From Wurfbainia villosa (Eukaryota; Streptophyta; Magnoliopsida; Zingiberales; Zingiberaceae): a stretch of 64,000 nucleotides of DNA. The position numbers and the translations under genes are program-made. Under the pieces are notes generated by a model that saw only the letters and a list, made by a program, of their open reading frames with translations, made no database searches and had not been told where the DNA came from. This document shows, in pieces, positions 11,212-22,675 of the stretch (positions within the stretch are counted from its first letter, which is position 1; every line of letters begins with the position of its first letter). The stretch spans positions 126,369,272 through 126,433,271 of the forward strand of contig CM045989.1 of the NCBI GenBank assembly GCA_025175895.1, written 5' to 3'.

Positions 11212-13358
11212 TGTTAGTAATATATGAGAGATGTCCTAAGGCAATCGCCTTATGTATGAACCATTTATATGATAAATGAAGATTCACTATTTGAGTATAC
11301 ATGTTTAATGTATTTGATTGGATCTTAAACTCATTTACTGAATGTCCACGATACGATTCACAGCATGAGAGAATTTGTGATTGGATGACAACTAGTGAGT
11401 ATCTCTACATGTGTAATTGTGATGTATCGGAATTATCCCTAGTCGATGAATTGATGGATTTGGACACCATCAATTCTGTCGAGACTAGCACGAGGTATAC
11501 TCCTTGGTGTATCCAGCGGTGATTCTCACCGGGCCGAGACATTGTGATGTCCGGAGTTAATCGTGGATGCTAGTTATGGTAACTAGTTCATTGAGTGACC
11601 ACCATAAGACTTCATATGGTTCTCGCATATATAGATATGTCAATGAAGTTCTTCTTGTGGCTTAAGTGCGATGTTCCTTTGACTTGCGGTATTCAAGTCA
11701 TCTTGATCATGGAGACTTATGCTTTGACATCTTAAGCAAACATCTCTAAGGAGATGTGGACCCGGATGATTGGGTATAAGTCAAGTGATCAAGGTGTTTG
11801 AATAGCCTATAAAGGATTCACCACTCCTTGCAGGAGATGTATACCCATGGCCTCTCGTCGGATTGTTACTAAAGTCTTTGGCCAAAGCATTACATGTTTA
11901 GAGTAAAGTACTCTTCGATACATGTGGAGTAACTAGAATCCATAGGACGAGGAAATGATACTTGGGCTAGGTGTGACGAGTCACTTAGTGGGGATCGACA
12001 CAATAGACCATGTCCGAACCAAGTGGGTATAAGATGAGTGAAGGGAATGGGGCACGATTCATTCGAGCCATCAAGGGTTTCGTAAATAGTTCGATCAACC
12101 GCTGATCTTTTCTTAATTGGGGATCATGATGTACTACTAGGTGCCACTCATGATCGTTCTATAATTAATGGTTAATTATAGACGGCCAACATAAATCGAG
12201 AACCTATTTGGTCACACGCACAACGAGTGTAATCCAAAGGATTTAAAACGAGCTTGAGAATGGGATTCTCAGACCGAGAGAAACTATGTTTGGTTGGACC
12301 AAACATAAAGCGAGCATGAAATTGTTTCAATCGCAATGGAAGCGTGGATGGGCAGTGTCTTATGAAGACATAATGGATGGACCAAAATGGTTTGGTTCTA
12401 ATCCAATGGATGAGAATAAACCAAATGGTTAGGTTTATATTAAACGAATGAACCAAAGGTTGGTTCGGTTCGTTTTAACTTAAAATAAACCATCATGGTT
12501 TGGTTTATTTTAACTTATCCTAATGGAGCGGGTTAACGGGCTTTATGGATATGATCCATTAACCATTAAGAGAATTAGTTCTCTATAAAAGAGGGCTTAA
12601 GGGATTGTTAAACCCTAATCATCTGCCGCCCAACCACTTGGAGCTGCGCCTCCAACGCCTTGCCGCCACGCTTTTGTGCCGCCAGACGGTGAACACTCTG
12701 GCGACCCTCCAGTGATCCCCTATAGGTTTGGCATCAAGGTGAGGCTTTTCTTTCCTTGGTTGGCCGGCGCCTATATCCTCCACCAAGCTGTCCAGTTTTC
12801 TGGACAGCATCTCCTCCTCTCGTCGGAGCGTCGTTTGGACGACGGTTAGTGCTCCGACAGCGGCTAACTTACCGGGGATTTGATCTCCGGTAATCCTCTG
12901 AGGTGGGGGACGAAGGATTCGTCAAACGGTTGACGAATACCTCTCCGGAGAAGCGAGTTTTGAGAACTCGTTTTAGGATCCGAATTTGGATTCGGATCGT
13001 GATCATCTCTCGATCACGTCATCTTCAATACGAGGCTAGTAACCCGTACGAAGACAAAGCTCGTGACTTAGCGAAGTCATCCCGAGGAGCTCGGCGTGGA
13101 TACGGATAGAGACGATTCTTACGAGGATCGTTCCGGTTGATGCCGTTCCCGCTACACGTCATACGGAAGGTATAACGTTGATAATTTTCTTTTATTGCAA
13201 ATTTTAATTTACGGTTATGTCTACACTTGTTGTAATAGCATGCGTGTGTTGTGTGTGTTGTAATAAATATAGATTTATTAATTTTAATTGCTTCCGCTGT
13301 GCTCATGTTTACGAAACATGATCGAACACACACACGCCGCGGTGCCGGAAACCCAACA
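11212..13358 (+). mobile_element. 5' LTR of copia element
   Basis: TGTTAGTAATA...AACCCAACA, 2147 bp, followed directly by the PBS. TATA box TATAAAAG lies at 12584-12591. It is nearly identical to 18301-20500 and to the solo LTR 6440-8648 apart from clusters of short block differences. Confidence 0.95.
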
Positions 13359-13359
13359 G

Positions 13360-13372
13360 TGGTATCAGAGCC
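13360..13372 (+). other. Primer-binding site (tRNA-iMet)
   Basis: TGGTATCAGAGCC starts one base after the LTR end. This is the classic plant copia PBS, complementary to the 3' end of initiator methionine tRNA. Confidence 0.95.
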
Positions 13373-13429
13373 CAGGTTGTGTTTCGACATAATCGTAAAA
13401 ATGGTTTTGCGATAGTCATAATGTATTTC

Positions 13430-13820
13430 TTGAAGTTTTCTAAATTTTGGAAATTTAGAAGTATTTATGGAAATTTTTCAATTTTGGAAAGTCTAGAAGT
13501 ATTTATGGAAATCTTCCACTTTTGGAAAGTTGGAAGTATTTATGGAAATTTATATTTTCCATAAATAAAATATTTGATTAGATTCTGGAAATTTGTTTCC
13601 TAATTTAATCATGATTTGATTTGGGAAATCAAATCTTAAAATATTTAATTTCCATAAGTAGTTTTAAAGATTTAGGAAATTGGTTTCCTAAATAGATTTT
13701 CCTTAATCAAATAATTCCATGAATAAAATATGTGATTAGATTTGGAAATTTGTTTCCTAATTTAATTATGATTTGATTTGGAGAATCAAATCTTAAACAT
13801 ATTTTATTTCCATAAATAGT
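13430..13820 (+). repeat. Tandem repeats in copia leader
   Basis: Three units of about 40 bp share the words ggaaagt, agaagtatttatgg (13436-13555). Then a ~150-bp AT-rich block (from about 13560) is repeated once from about 13715, each with tttcctaatttaat and gatttgatttgg. Part of the 1.3-kb noncoding leader between PBS and gag. Confidence 0.8.
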
Positions 13821-14055
13821 TATGACATATAAGGAAATTATATACATGACATAATTGTATGCCATGTAATTGCATTAGATGCATAACATTATGCCATGCG
13901 TGTCGTGACATGTAGATGTATGCCATGTATGCCATGCCATGTAGATAATAGTTATTTGCATGCAAAGAGGATGAGACATAAAAACCCTTAATCAATATTA
14001 AAGCCTACATCTTCCATTAATATAGTTAGAACCAGAGTTCTGTTTCTTGTTTGGG

Positions 14056-14460
14056 TTGTTGGACTCTCTCCAAGCCCTCAACTCGAATATGTTCAAACCA
14101 TGGAATAGTTTAATACTAATATGGTAAGAGTAGGTCAATCGTTAGCTTTGGTTGTTGGACTCTCTCAAGCTGGGCTAATTGGTTGAATGCGCCTAACCAT
14201 ATTAAAACTATGTCCCGATTAATGGGTTGGCTTTAACCTGGAGCATCGGCTTGTTGGACTCTCTCCAAGGTCGATGTAAAGGGAGGTGAAGTTGGGTGCT
14301 ATGCATATGATGCATACTTGTTAATGTGTTAACAACCCGATGTATGTGTGAACATTCAATTAGTTGATAGCACATTGTGATAGTTGCATATACGGATATG
14401 CAATCGGTATAGATGATACTACCGTCCGAGTTATGAATGGCTTGTTGGACTCTCTCCAAG
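14056..14460 (+). repeat. Four dispersed copies of a 19-bp leader motif
   Basis: The motif ttgttggactctctccaag occurs at 14056-14074, 14152-14169 (one base shorter), 14251-14269 and 14442-14460. Spacing is 95-190 bp. All four lie in the leader upstream of gag. The rest of 13820-14625 shows nothing else I can name. Confidence 0.9.
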
Positions 14461-14625
14461 GTTGTTCATAACTATGATGGATATCAACCCATTCGAGATA
14501 GACCTACAATCTCCAAGTGATTTTGGGGTTTTGAAATTCAAAAATGAATGGGATTTATAAATGTATATTGATGCATTTTAAAATCATCTTTCTCATATGC
14601 TCGTTTTGTATTTCTAAAATTGATC

Positions 14626-15070
14626 ATGTTGTCTTTTAATTTGCATTCCATTTTGGATTCGAATAAATTGACTGGGCCGAGCTTCATGGACTAGCTTAGA
14701 AGCTTGAGAATTGTTCTCAAGGTTGAAAAGCTTGCAAATGTCCTCGAAGCGCCTCTTCCCGCCCGTCCTAGTGACGATGCAACTCTGGACCAATTGTTGG
14801 CCTATCAGAAACATGTGAGTGATTCTGAACAAATGAGTTGCATCATGCTTAGCCACGATGGAACCCAAGCTACGAAAGCAAAGATGAGCATATGGATGCT
14901 CATATCGTAGTCCTTCATCTTTGTGAGTTGGTTGATGAGCAAGTGAGATTCAAAGGTTCAAGTCTCAAAGCTCCTCTTCACCTCCGAGATGCTAGGAGGT
15001 TCATCTGCGGTATCGCCAATATGTCAAGACTGGGAGTCTTCTGAGAAGCATGAGCAGGGGACGGTGTTGT
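14626..15070 (+). pseudogene. copia gag, N-terminal part, broken
   Basis: From the ATG at 14626 the frame gives the copia Gag start ILDSNKLTGPSF, then LRIVLKVEKLANVLE and LAYQKHV, as in the UBN2/Gag family that forms the virus-like particle. The invariant Trp after FMD has become a stop (TAG, 14692-14694; TGG in relatives). Several frame changes follow before the zinc-knuckle segment, whose frame differs from this one. Much of the middle of Gag is missing or scrambled at 14900-15070. Confidence 0.7.
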
Positions 15071-15073
15071 TAG

Positions 15074-15550
15074 TTGATTCCTCGAAGAAAGGTTCTAAGA
15101 GGAAGTCAAAAGGAACAGAAGGGAAAGAAGAGAAGGGCTAAGAAGGTAGAACTAGCACAAAAGGAAACTTGCCATCATTATGGCAAGGAGAGCCATTTGC
15201 GAAGAAAGTGCAAGATTTATCTTGAGTCCGTGAAGAAGGATAAGGCATCGGATGCCCCATCTTCTTCAGAAATCTTCTTTATTGATTGTCATTCTATTTC
15301 CTCAGACACTTGGGTATTTGATACTGGGTGTGGCTCACATATATGTAATGACATACATGGGCTAAGGAATAGAAGAAGACTCGTCAAGGGGAGAGTCAAA
15401 TTTACGTGTTGGGAATGGAGCAACGGTTGCTGCACTCGCTATTGGAACGTATTTGTTGGAACTCCCTGTAAGACTTGTCTTAGAACTGGACAATTGCTTT
15501 TATGTTCCTTCGTTGATAAAGAACATCATTTCTATTTCTTGTTTAAATAG
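15074..15550 (+). pseudogene. copia Gag zinc knuckle and protease fragment
   Basis: Open frame of 158 codons with two landmarks. The Gag zinc knuckle reads CHHYGKESHLRRKC at about residues 34-47; the second Cys of CX2CX4HX4C is replaced by Tyr, so zinc binding is probably lost. The aspartic protease active site WVFDTGCGSHIC follows, with the DTG triad. After this the frame shifts: the natural continuation is the frame that opens at 15453. Protease normally cuts the Gag-Pol polyprotein. Confidence 0.8.
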
Positions 15551-16457
15551 AAATGGGTACCATTTGACTTTTAGTAACAATTGTTGTTACATAACTTTGA
15601 ATGGAGTTCTTTATGGGACTGAAACTTTAAGCAATGGTGTTTATACGTTGGACGTATCCAGTGACATTTTCAATATCGAAGCGAGCAACACGCATGCTCG
15701 AAAGGATAATCAAATAGACTCCTATATGTGGCATTGTCGTCTTGGCCATGTAAGCAAGAAACGCATGTCCGAATTACACCGATGTGGAATTCTGGAATCG
15801 TTTGAATTGGATTCATACAATACATGCGAATCATGCTTAAAAGGCAAGATGACTAAGTTACCTTTTACTGGAAAAGGTGAACGAGTGGGAGAGTTACTAG
15901 GTCTAATACATACTGATGAATGTGGACCTATGTCAACTCAAGCTTTAGGAGGCTATAGCTACTTCATTACCTTCACCGATGATCACTCACGGTTTGGGTA
16001 TGTGTTCTTGATGAAACACAAGTCTGAAGCCTTTGAAAGGTTCAAAGAATTCAGAAATGAAGTAGAGAAACAACATGACAAAAGTATTAAAATACTTCGA
16101 TCGGATCGAGGTGGTGAATACTTAAGTCAAGAGTTTCTTGATTATATAAGAGACAATGGCATATTGTCTCAATGGACTCCGCCATATACACCACAGCATA
16201 ATGGTTTATCTGAGAGGCGTAACCGGACCTTGTTGGACATGGTCAGGTCAATGATGAATCATGCGACTCTTCCCAAGTCCTTTTGGGGTTATGCACTTCG
16301 CATACCGCTTACTTTGTTAAATGTAATGCCTACTAAGGTAGTCTCAACTACTCCATATGAGATATGGAATAGTAAGAAACCTCATGTATCTTACTTGAAG
16401 ATATGGGGTTGTCCTCGCTTATGTGAAGCTGACAAGATCGTACAAATTGGATGCTAA
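15453..16457 (+). pseudogene. copia integrase
   Basis: Longest intact stretch of this element (334 codons). It has the pre-integrase zinc-binding motif (WHCRLGH ... CESCLKGK) and the integrase core with the DD35E triad: Asp in HTDECGP (15915-15917), Asp in LRSDRGGEY (16104-16106) and Glu in SERRNRTLL (16212-16214), exactly 35 residues between the last two. It then runs through the conserved FWGYAL and KIWGCP words and stops. Integrase would insert the cDNA into the genome. The first codons overlap the preceding frame; in an intact element it is part of one Gag-Pol polyprotein. Confidence 0.88.
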
Positions 16458-17674
16458 GTCCGATAAATGTCTATTTATTGATACCCTAAGGAAACAAGGG
16501 GTTACTAATTCTATCATCCTGTGGAACAAAAGGTGTTTGTTTCAAGGCATGCCGTGTTTCTAGAGAAAGAGTTTCTCTTGCAAGAAAACAAAGGGGGAGT
16601 GTCGCCGAGCTTGAGGAGGCTCGAGAGACTCAAATAGACATTGATGAGATACCCGGTGAGCACAACATGACAACTCATAGTGATGAGCAATCGGTCGATC
16701 TATTGTAACACCACATCTTCGTAGATCCGGTAGAACACGCAATATTCCCCGAGAGATATGGATTTCTCGTAAGTGAATCGAACGACATGTTACTCATTGA
16801 TGATGAGGAGCCTACCAGCTTATGAAGAAGTGGCCGACAAGTTCAGAAGGGATAAGTGGCTTGGTGCCATGAAGTCAAATGGATTCCATGTATGAAAACC
16901 AAGTTTGGAACTTGGTTGAACTCACCAAGGGATAAAGCCTATAGGGTGCAAGTGGGTTTTCAAGAAGAAAACCGACATGGATGGTAATGTGATTACCTAT
17001 AAGGTTAGATTGGTGGCGAAAGGATATCGCCAAAAACAAGGTGTTGATTATGACGAAACCTATTCACTGTAGCTATGCTTAAATCCATTCGATGCTCCCC
17101 TCGCCATAGCGGCTCATTATGATTATGAGATATGGCAGATGGATGTGAAAATAGCTTTCCTTAATGGAAACTCGCCGAGGACGTGTATATGATACAACCG
17201 AGGGTTTCACATCGCTGATAAAACCAAGGTATGCAAATTGCGACGGTCCATTTATGGATCAAGCAAGCATCCAGAGTCGAATATCCGCTTGATGAGACAA
17301 TCAAAAAGTTTGATTTCACAAAATCCGCATTTAACCTTGTGTGTACAAGAAGGTTAGTGGGAGTGCAGTCGTGTTCCTAGTATTATATATCGATGACATA
17401 TTACTTATAGGAAACGATGTTTCAATCTTACAGTCAGTGAAGATTTGGTTATCCAAGACATTCTCCATGAAAGACCTGGGAGAAGCAACCTACATCCTGG
17501 ATTAAGATCTATAGAGATAGATCAAACGGTTGCTTGGTCTTTCGCAGCCTACATATATAGACCGAAAAGCAAAGAGGTTTAGCATGTCAATCCAAGAAAG
17601 GTTTCTTACCCATCGCATGGGGTACACCTTTCAAGTCTATGTGTCCGCGCATGTAAGAAGACGAGAGGATTTGC
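16458..17674 (+). pseudogene. copia reverse transcriptase, heavily frameshifted
   Basis: RT remains in several frames: the words NQVWNLVE (about 16890), GCKWVFKKKTDMDGN (about 16945) and YKVRLVAKGY lie upstream, and the active site YIDDILLIGNDV is at 17386-17421 (usual form YVDD). Numerous 1-6 base indels interrupt it, often at GC-rich spots. Not functional. Confidence 0.8.
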
Positions 17675-18289
17675 ATGAGTAAGATTCCCTATGCATCCGC
17701 AATAGGATCTATCATGTATGCTATGTTATGTACGAGGCCCGATGTATCGTATGCTCTGAGTGTCACGAGCAGATACCAGTCTGATCCAGTAATGGATCAT
17801 TGGGTGACTGTTAAGACGATCCTTAAGTACTTGAGAAGAACTAAGGATGTGTTCCTAATATATGGAGAAGGGTACATGGTGATACGTGGGTATACGGATG
17901 TACCCCGCATGCATAAGGATGATTCCATGTCTCACCGGGTATGTATTCACCTAGAATGGAGGCGCAATAAGTTGGAAAGGTTCCAAGCTTGACACTATAG
18001 CGATTCTCGCCACTAAGGCGTAATACATTGCAGCTTGAAGCAAAGAAAGGAAGCGGTTTGGATCAAGAAGTTCATCTATGAACTTGATGTGGTCTCATCA
18101 ATGATCCAAACATGTGCTTCGCCGCTATCATCTTATCAGAGAGATCATCAGTAGGAACGAAATACAAATCGAGAAAATTCCCACCGAAAGGAACTTAGCG
18201 GATCCTTTGACTAAAGCATTACCTCAAAGTAAGTTTGAGGGTCATGTTAGAGCTTATGGTATTGATACCGTAGCGATTGGCATTAGGCC
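17675..18289 (+). pseudogene. copia RT C-terminus and RNase H remnants
   Basis: 17675-17992 is open and encodes YASAIGSIMYAMLCTRPDV and LKYLRRTKD, the RT-connection region. 18114-18300 encodes the end of RNase H, with IEKIPTERNLADPLTKALP. The RNase H catalytic core between them is disrupted by small deletions. A short stretch then leads to the PPT. Confidence 0.8.
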
Positions 18290-18298
18290 AAGTGGGAG
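18290..18298 (+). other. Polypurine tract
   Basis: AAGTGGGAG just before the 3' LTR; primes plus-strand DNA synthesis in this class. The following bases are tcc where gat or att is usual, and the LTR starts CG instead of TG, a likely C/T change. Confidence 0.85.
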
Positions 18299-18300
18299 TC

Positions 18301-20500
18301 CGTTAGTAATATATGAGAGATGTCCTAAGGCAATCGCTTTATGTATGAACCATTTATATGATAAATGAAGATTCACTATTTGAGTATACATGTTTAATGT
18401 ATTTGATTGGATCTTAAACTCATTTACTGAATGTCCACGATACGATTCACAAAGATGAGAGAATTTGTGATTGATCACAACTAGTGAGTATCTCTACATG
18501 TGTAATTGTGATGTATCGAATTATCCCTAGTCGATGAATTGATGGATTTGACACCATCAATTCGCGAGACTAGCACGAGGTATACTCCTTGGTGTATCCA
18601 AGCAAATTCTCACCGGGCCGGAGACATTGTGATGTCCGAGTTAATCGTGGATGCTAGTTATGGTAACTAGTTCATTGGAGTGACCAAACCGTAAGACTTC
18701 ATATGGTTCTCTCGCATATAGATATGTCAATGAAGTTCTTATCGTGGCTTAAGTGCGATGTTCCTTCGACTTGCGGTATTCAAGTCATCTTGATCATGGA
18801 GACTTATGCTTTGACATCTTAAGCAAACATCTCTAAGGAGATGTGGACCCGGATGATTGGGTATAAGTCAAGTGATCAAGGTGTTTGAATAGCCTATAAA
18901 GGATTCACCACTCCTTGCGAGGAGATGTATACCCATGGCCTCTCGTCGGATTGTTACTAAAGTCTTTGGCCAAAGCATTACATGTTTAGAGTAAAGTACT
19001 CTTCGATACATGTGGAGTAACTAGAATCCGTAGGACGAGGAAATGATACTTGGGCTAGGTGTGACGTAGTCAGCCTAGTGGGGACTGACACAATAGACCA
19101 TGTCCTGAACCAAGTGGGTATAAGATGAGTGAAGGGAATGGGGCACGATTCATTCGAGCATCAAGGGTTTCAGAAATAGTTCTGGATCAACCGTTGATCT
19201 TTTCGGTTAATTGGGGATCATGATGTACTACTAGGTGCCACTCATGATCGTTCTATAATTAATGGTTAATTATAGATGGCCAACATAAACCGAGAACCTA
19301 TTTGGTCACACGCACAACGAGTGTAATCCAAAGGATTTAAAACGAGCTTGAGAATGGGATTCTCAGACCGAGAGAAACTATGTTTGGTTGGACCAAACAT
19401 AAAGCGAGCATGAAATTGTTTCAGTCGCAATGGAAGCGTGGATAGACAGTGTCTTATGAAGACATAATGGATGGACCAAAATGGTTTGGTTCTAATCCAA
19501 TGGATGAGAATAAACCAAATGGTTTGGTTTATATTAAACGAATGAACCAAAGGTTGGTTCGGTTCGTTTTAACTTAAAATAAACCATCATGGTTTGGTTT
19601 ATTTTAACTTATCCTAATGGAGCGGGTTAACGGGCTTTATGGATATGATCCATTAACCATTAAGAGAATTAGTTCTCTATAAAAGAGGGCTTAAGGGATT
19701 GTTAAACCCTAATCATCCAAAACCCTAAAGCTAGTTGCCGCCCACCTCCTTGGAGTTTTCGGCGCCAACAGCCTTGTGCCGCCGCCCAACCACTTGTGCC
19801 GCCGTCCAACTTGTTGTCGGAGACCAAGCTTCAGCCGGTGAACACTCCGGCGACCCTCCGGTGATCCCCTATAGGTTTGGCATCAAGGTGAGGCTTTTCT
19901 TTCCTTGGTTGGCCGGCGCCTATATCCTCCACCAAGCTGTCCAGTTTTCTGGACAGCATCTCCTCCGCTGAGCGCCGCTTTGACGACGGTTAGTGCTCCG
20001 ACAGCGCTAACTTACCGGGATTTGATCTCCGGTAATCCTCTGAGGTGGGGATTTGGCGATTCGTCAAACGGTTGACGAATACCTCTCCGGAGAAGCGAGT
20101 TTTGAGAACTCGTTTTAGGATCCGAATTTGGATTCGGATCGTGATCATCTCTCGATCACGTCGTCTTCAATACGAGGCTAGTAACCCGTACGAAGACAAA
20201 GCTCGTGACTTAGCGAAGTCATCCCGAGGAACTCAGCGTGGATACGGATAGAGACGATTCTTACGAGGATCGTTCCGGTTGATGCCGTTCCCGCTACACG
20301 TCATACGGAAGGTATAACGTAGATAATTTTCTTTTATTGCAAATTTTAATTTACGGTTATGTCTACACTTGTTGTAATAGCATGCGTGTGTTGTGTGTGT
20401 TGTAATAAATATAGATTTATTAATTTTAATTGCTTCCGCTGTGCTCATGTTTACGAAACATGATCGAACACACACACGCCGCGGTGCCGGAAACCCAACA
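18301..20500 (+). mobile_element. 3' LTR of copia element
   Basis: 2200 bp, the partner of 11212-13358. Its first base pair is CG where the family has TG. It ends AACCCAACA, followed by the TSD aggga (20501-20505). TATAAAAG lies at 19678-19685. Confidence 0.95.
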
Positions 20501-20505
20501 AGGGA

Positions 20506-21417
20506 GCCTAAGGGTCATTAGATTTTTCCTTACAAAGCATAAGGAGTGTCCTTCTCTCACAATCATCTTCATGGTCATGCACACTCCTAGGTCGATCCTA
20601 GGGCTCCCCTCTATACTCTCTAATGTAGTATAATCGTACCCTATACTATGGCAAATGTGGGTAAGTAGGCCCCCCCCACATTAATCTCTCCTCGTGCTGC
20701 TTTGCCCATCTTCACTAAGTGTCTGATGAAGTGGGATCCTACATCAGTGATACTCCTTTCTTGTAGCATGTCCCAGAGGCAAAGCAACTCGCTAGCTCTA
20801 ACCACACTGTCACTCTCCCCATGACCAAATATAGTACTGGCCATGATGCGATGGAGGTATCGAAAAATGGGGTTTTGGAGGCGCGATGCTTTGGCCCTAT
20901 AAGGGTCATAAGTGTGCTCCCTCGTCAACTCGGTCCAAAATATCCGAGAGTTAAACCTAATAGGGATTCTTCTCTCTCCCCCACTCGGCAAGCCAAAGAA
21001 TGAATTCCATTGGTGAAGGGTCCTTTCATGTTCAATGTTAAAAATCCTAAAAGTTATCCTACCCTCTTCGCTTTCTCTACCCGTTAAAATTTCCGCCTCT
21101 AAGGAACTCAAAAATTCTAGAACTATCCTAGGGTAGGTTGGGCGTCTTATTCTCATTATCTCTTCCCACCCCATTTTTACAAATAGCGCTTGAATGTCAC
21201 CCAACAACCCTAAAGACTCTAGCAAATCTTCATCTAGATACCTAATAGCAGTGAGTTTACGAGTAGAAAGTATATTATATCTATCTCTATGTTCATTATT
21301 GCAAAAAAGAAGGGTTGGTAGGGCGTTACCCTTCTCCGGAGCTTGAGGGGTGTCGGTTCTCCTTTTTCATCGCTCCGAAGCACCGGATCGAGACGCTACA
21401 TGATTGGTCCTCCTCAT
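20506..21417 (-). pseudogene. Athila-type extra ORF, N-terminal part (minus copy)
   Basis: Starts at the ATG 21415-21417 (MRRTNHVASRSG), as in the plus copy at 46078. An Arg/Lys-rich start is followed by the globular centre: LDEDLLESLGLLGD, YPRIVLEFLSSLE, RITFRIFNIEH, LHQWNSFFGLPSGGERR, MASTIFGHGES, LLCLWDMLQERS and SHFIRHLVKMGK. These are the marks of the ATHILA ORF1 family (Pfam PF03078 by recall, not searched). A TGA near 21367 replaces the CGA of the other copy, and a C-run near 20670 shifts the frame. It continues at 11211 beyond the copia insertion. It has no signal peptide or membrane segment. Confidence 0.78.
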
Positions 21418-21825
21418 CCTTGCTTATTTTGGCTTCCTTAAAGGTTAGAAAAGCTTCTAGGTGGCGGGGAAGAAGAAACCACACAACTTGGGCAAGAGAA
21501 ATCGAAGAACAAGGTGCAAATGAGGTGAAAACACACGGTCAGGCCGTGTGTCCCCCTTTTTCTCCTATTTTTGCATAACGGTCCAAATTTCCTCATACAC
21601 TTCGCCATGTAAGCTAATATGGATTTTATTTTTACCTAGCAAAGTTCCTTTCTAGTCCTAATTATAAATGAGATGGAAATCAAAATTCAAATTAACTAAA
21701 TGCATGCAATACGATCAAAGGGAAATCTAAAAACCTAACTTGGGTTGCCTCCTAAGAAGCGCTTTGTTTAAGGTCGTTTAGCTCAACCGCACTCCACTAT
21801 CAACTTAGCTCTGGAGGTTCAGTGA
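21418..21825 (-). other. Spacer between protease and extra ORF
   Basis: Noncoding. It holds a cacacgg...ccgtgtg inverted repeat at 21531-21552 and, at 21735-21790, the conserved Athila word cttgggaggcaacccaag in a diverged form (minus strand). In complete Athila elements that word follows the end of pol. Its counterpart is at 45600-46077. Confidence 0.7.
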
Positions 21826-22670
21826 ACCTCTATTCATCCGTCTCAGAGTCTTTATCTGGTGGCCCCGGCTTCATTTTGCTAAAAGTGAAGTCGTCGAGGT
21901 AGGGGGCTCTATGCTCCGAAAGACTGAAGAGGATGATCTCCCCATCTACCTCCAAGGAGATCTGGTGTGCCTTCACATCTATGCACGCTCCCCACAGTTG
22001 CCAGAAAAGGCCTTCCCAGAATGATGGGATTCTGGGGATTGGGTCATGTGTCTAGTATGATGAAGTCTGTGGGTATCATGAAATTCTCGACAACCATAGA
22101 CACGTGTGCTAGCAGGCCGACGGATTCCTTGACTGAGTCATCCCCCATATGAATACCAAGATTCGCTAGTTGGAGCCCATTCAATCCCATCTTTAGATAG
22201 TGATTGTAAGATATCAGTGAGCATTCAACTTTGGGGACTTCGGCTTACGATGGAGCAGTCGAAGTGTCATTGACACTGGTGATTGCCACAACTTGCCATA
22301 GAGCTCGCTTAGCAATACGTAACCGAACGAAGTTGACTTGGTCATGTAGGGTGGAAATCATGGCTGCACACCCCTTGGAGAATTTGCTACTCTACCCCAC
22401 TCTTTCCTCTTTAGCTTGACTCCGCTCGGGTAATGACAGAGAGCTCTTCATGGGTTGCGACACGGTTTGGGCTATCTGGGCCACTTGTGTCTCCAACATC
22501 CTTGTGTGACTTGCAAGGCCGTCAATGGTGGCCTTCAAGTCTCTGAGTGATTCTTCAGCTTTCTGATGTTGGCGATGAAATTCCTCATTGACCTTAGTTT
22601 GGGTAGCAATGAAGTCCTCCATCATCAGTTCCAATCTAGACTTTTGTGGTTGCTGCCCATTGCCCTGCTG
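21826..22670 (-). pseudogene. Athila-like Gag C-terminus and protease, decayed
   Basis: Reads leftwards from the nested gypsy element. First the Gag end (22392-22634): LMMEDFIATQTKVNEEFH, LASHTRMLETQVAQIAQTV. Then protease remains with LANLGIHMGDDS, IPTDFIILDT, PNPQNPIILGRPFLAT and the closing FTEPPEL near 21830. The stretch that should hold the active site is replaced by unrelated sequence (about 22240-22340), so the protease is dead. The full counterpart is 44127-45593. Confidence 0.75.
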
Positions 22671-22675
22671 CTACC

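Larger units (their letters stand above)
11212..20500 (+). mobile_element. Full-length copia element, degenerate
   Basis: The 9.3-kb element has two 2.1-2.2 kb LTRs, an initiator-Met tRNA PBS, a long leader, gag, protease, integrase, RT and RNase H in copia order, and a PPT. It is flanked by the TSD aggga (11207-11211 and 20501-20505). Gene order with integrase before RT assigns it to Ty1/copia; the protein words suggest the Tork/Angela group, which I cannot confirm. Frameshifts and short deletions make it non-functional. It interrupts the Athila-type extra ORF. Confidence 0.95.

Noticed and set aside
13360..13372. tRNA gene
   Set aside because: Only the 3' tRNA-complementary word is present, as a primer-binding site; no cloverleaf follows. 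The same holds at 30015, 35645, 38583, 43357 and 60033.
11212..20500. Treating the interrupted ORF as two independent genes
   Set aside because: The pieces at 20506-21417 and 10577-11211 join in the order of the plus copy at 46078-47595, and the copia insert has an exact TSD.
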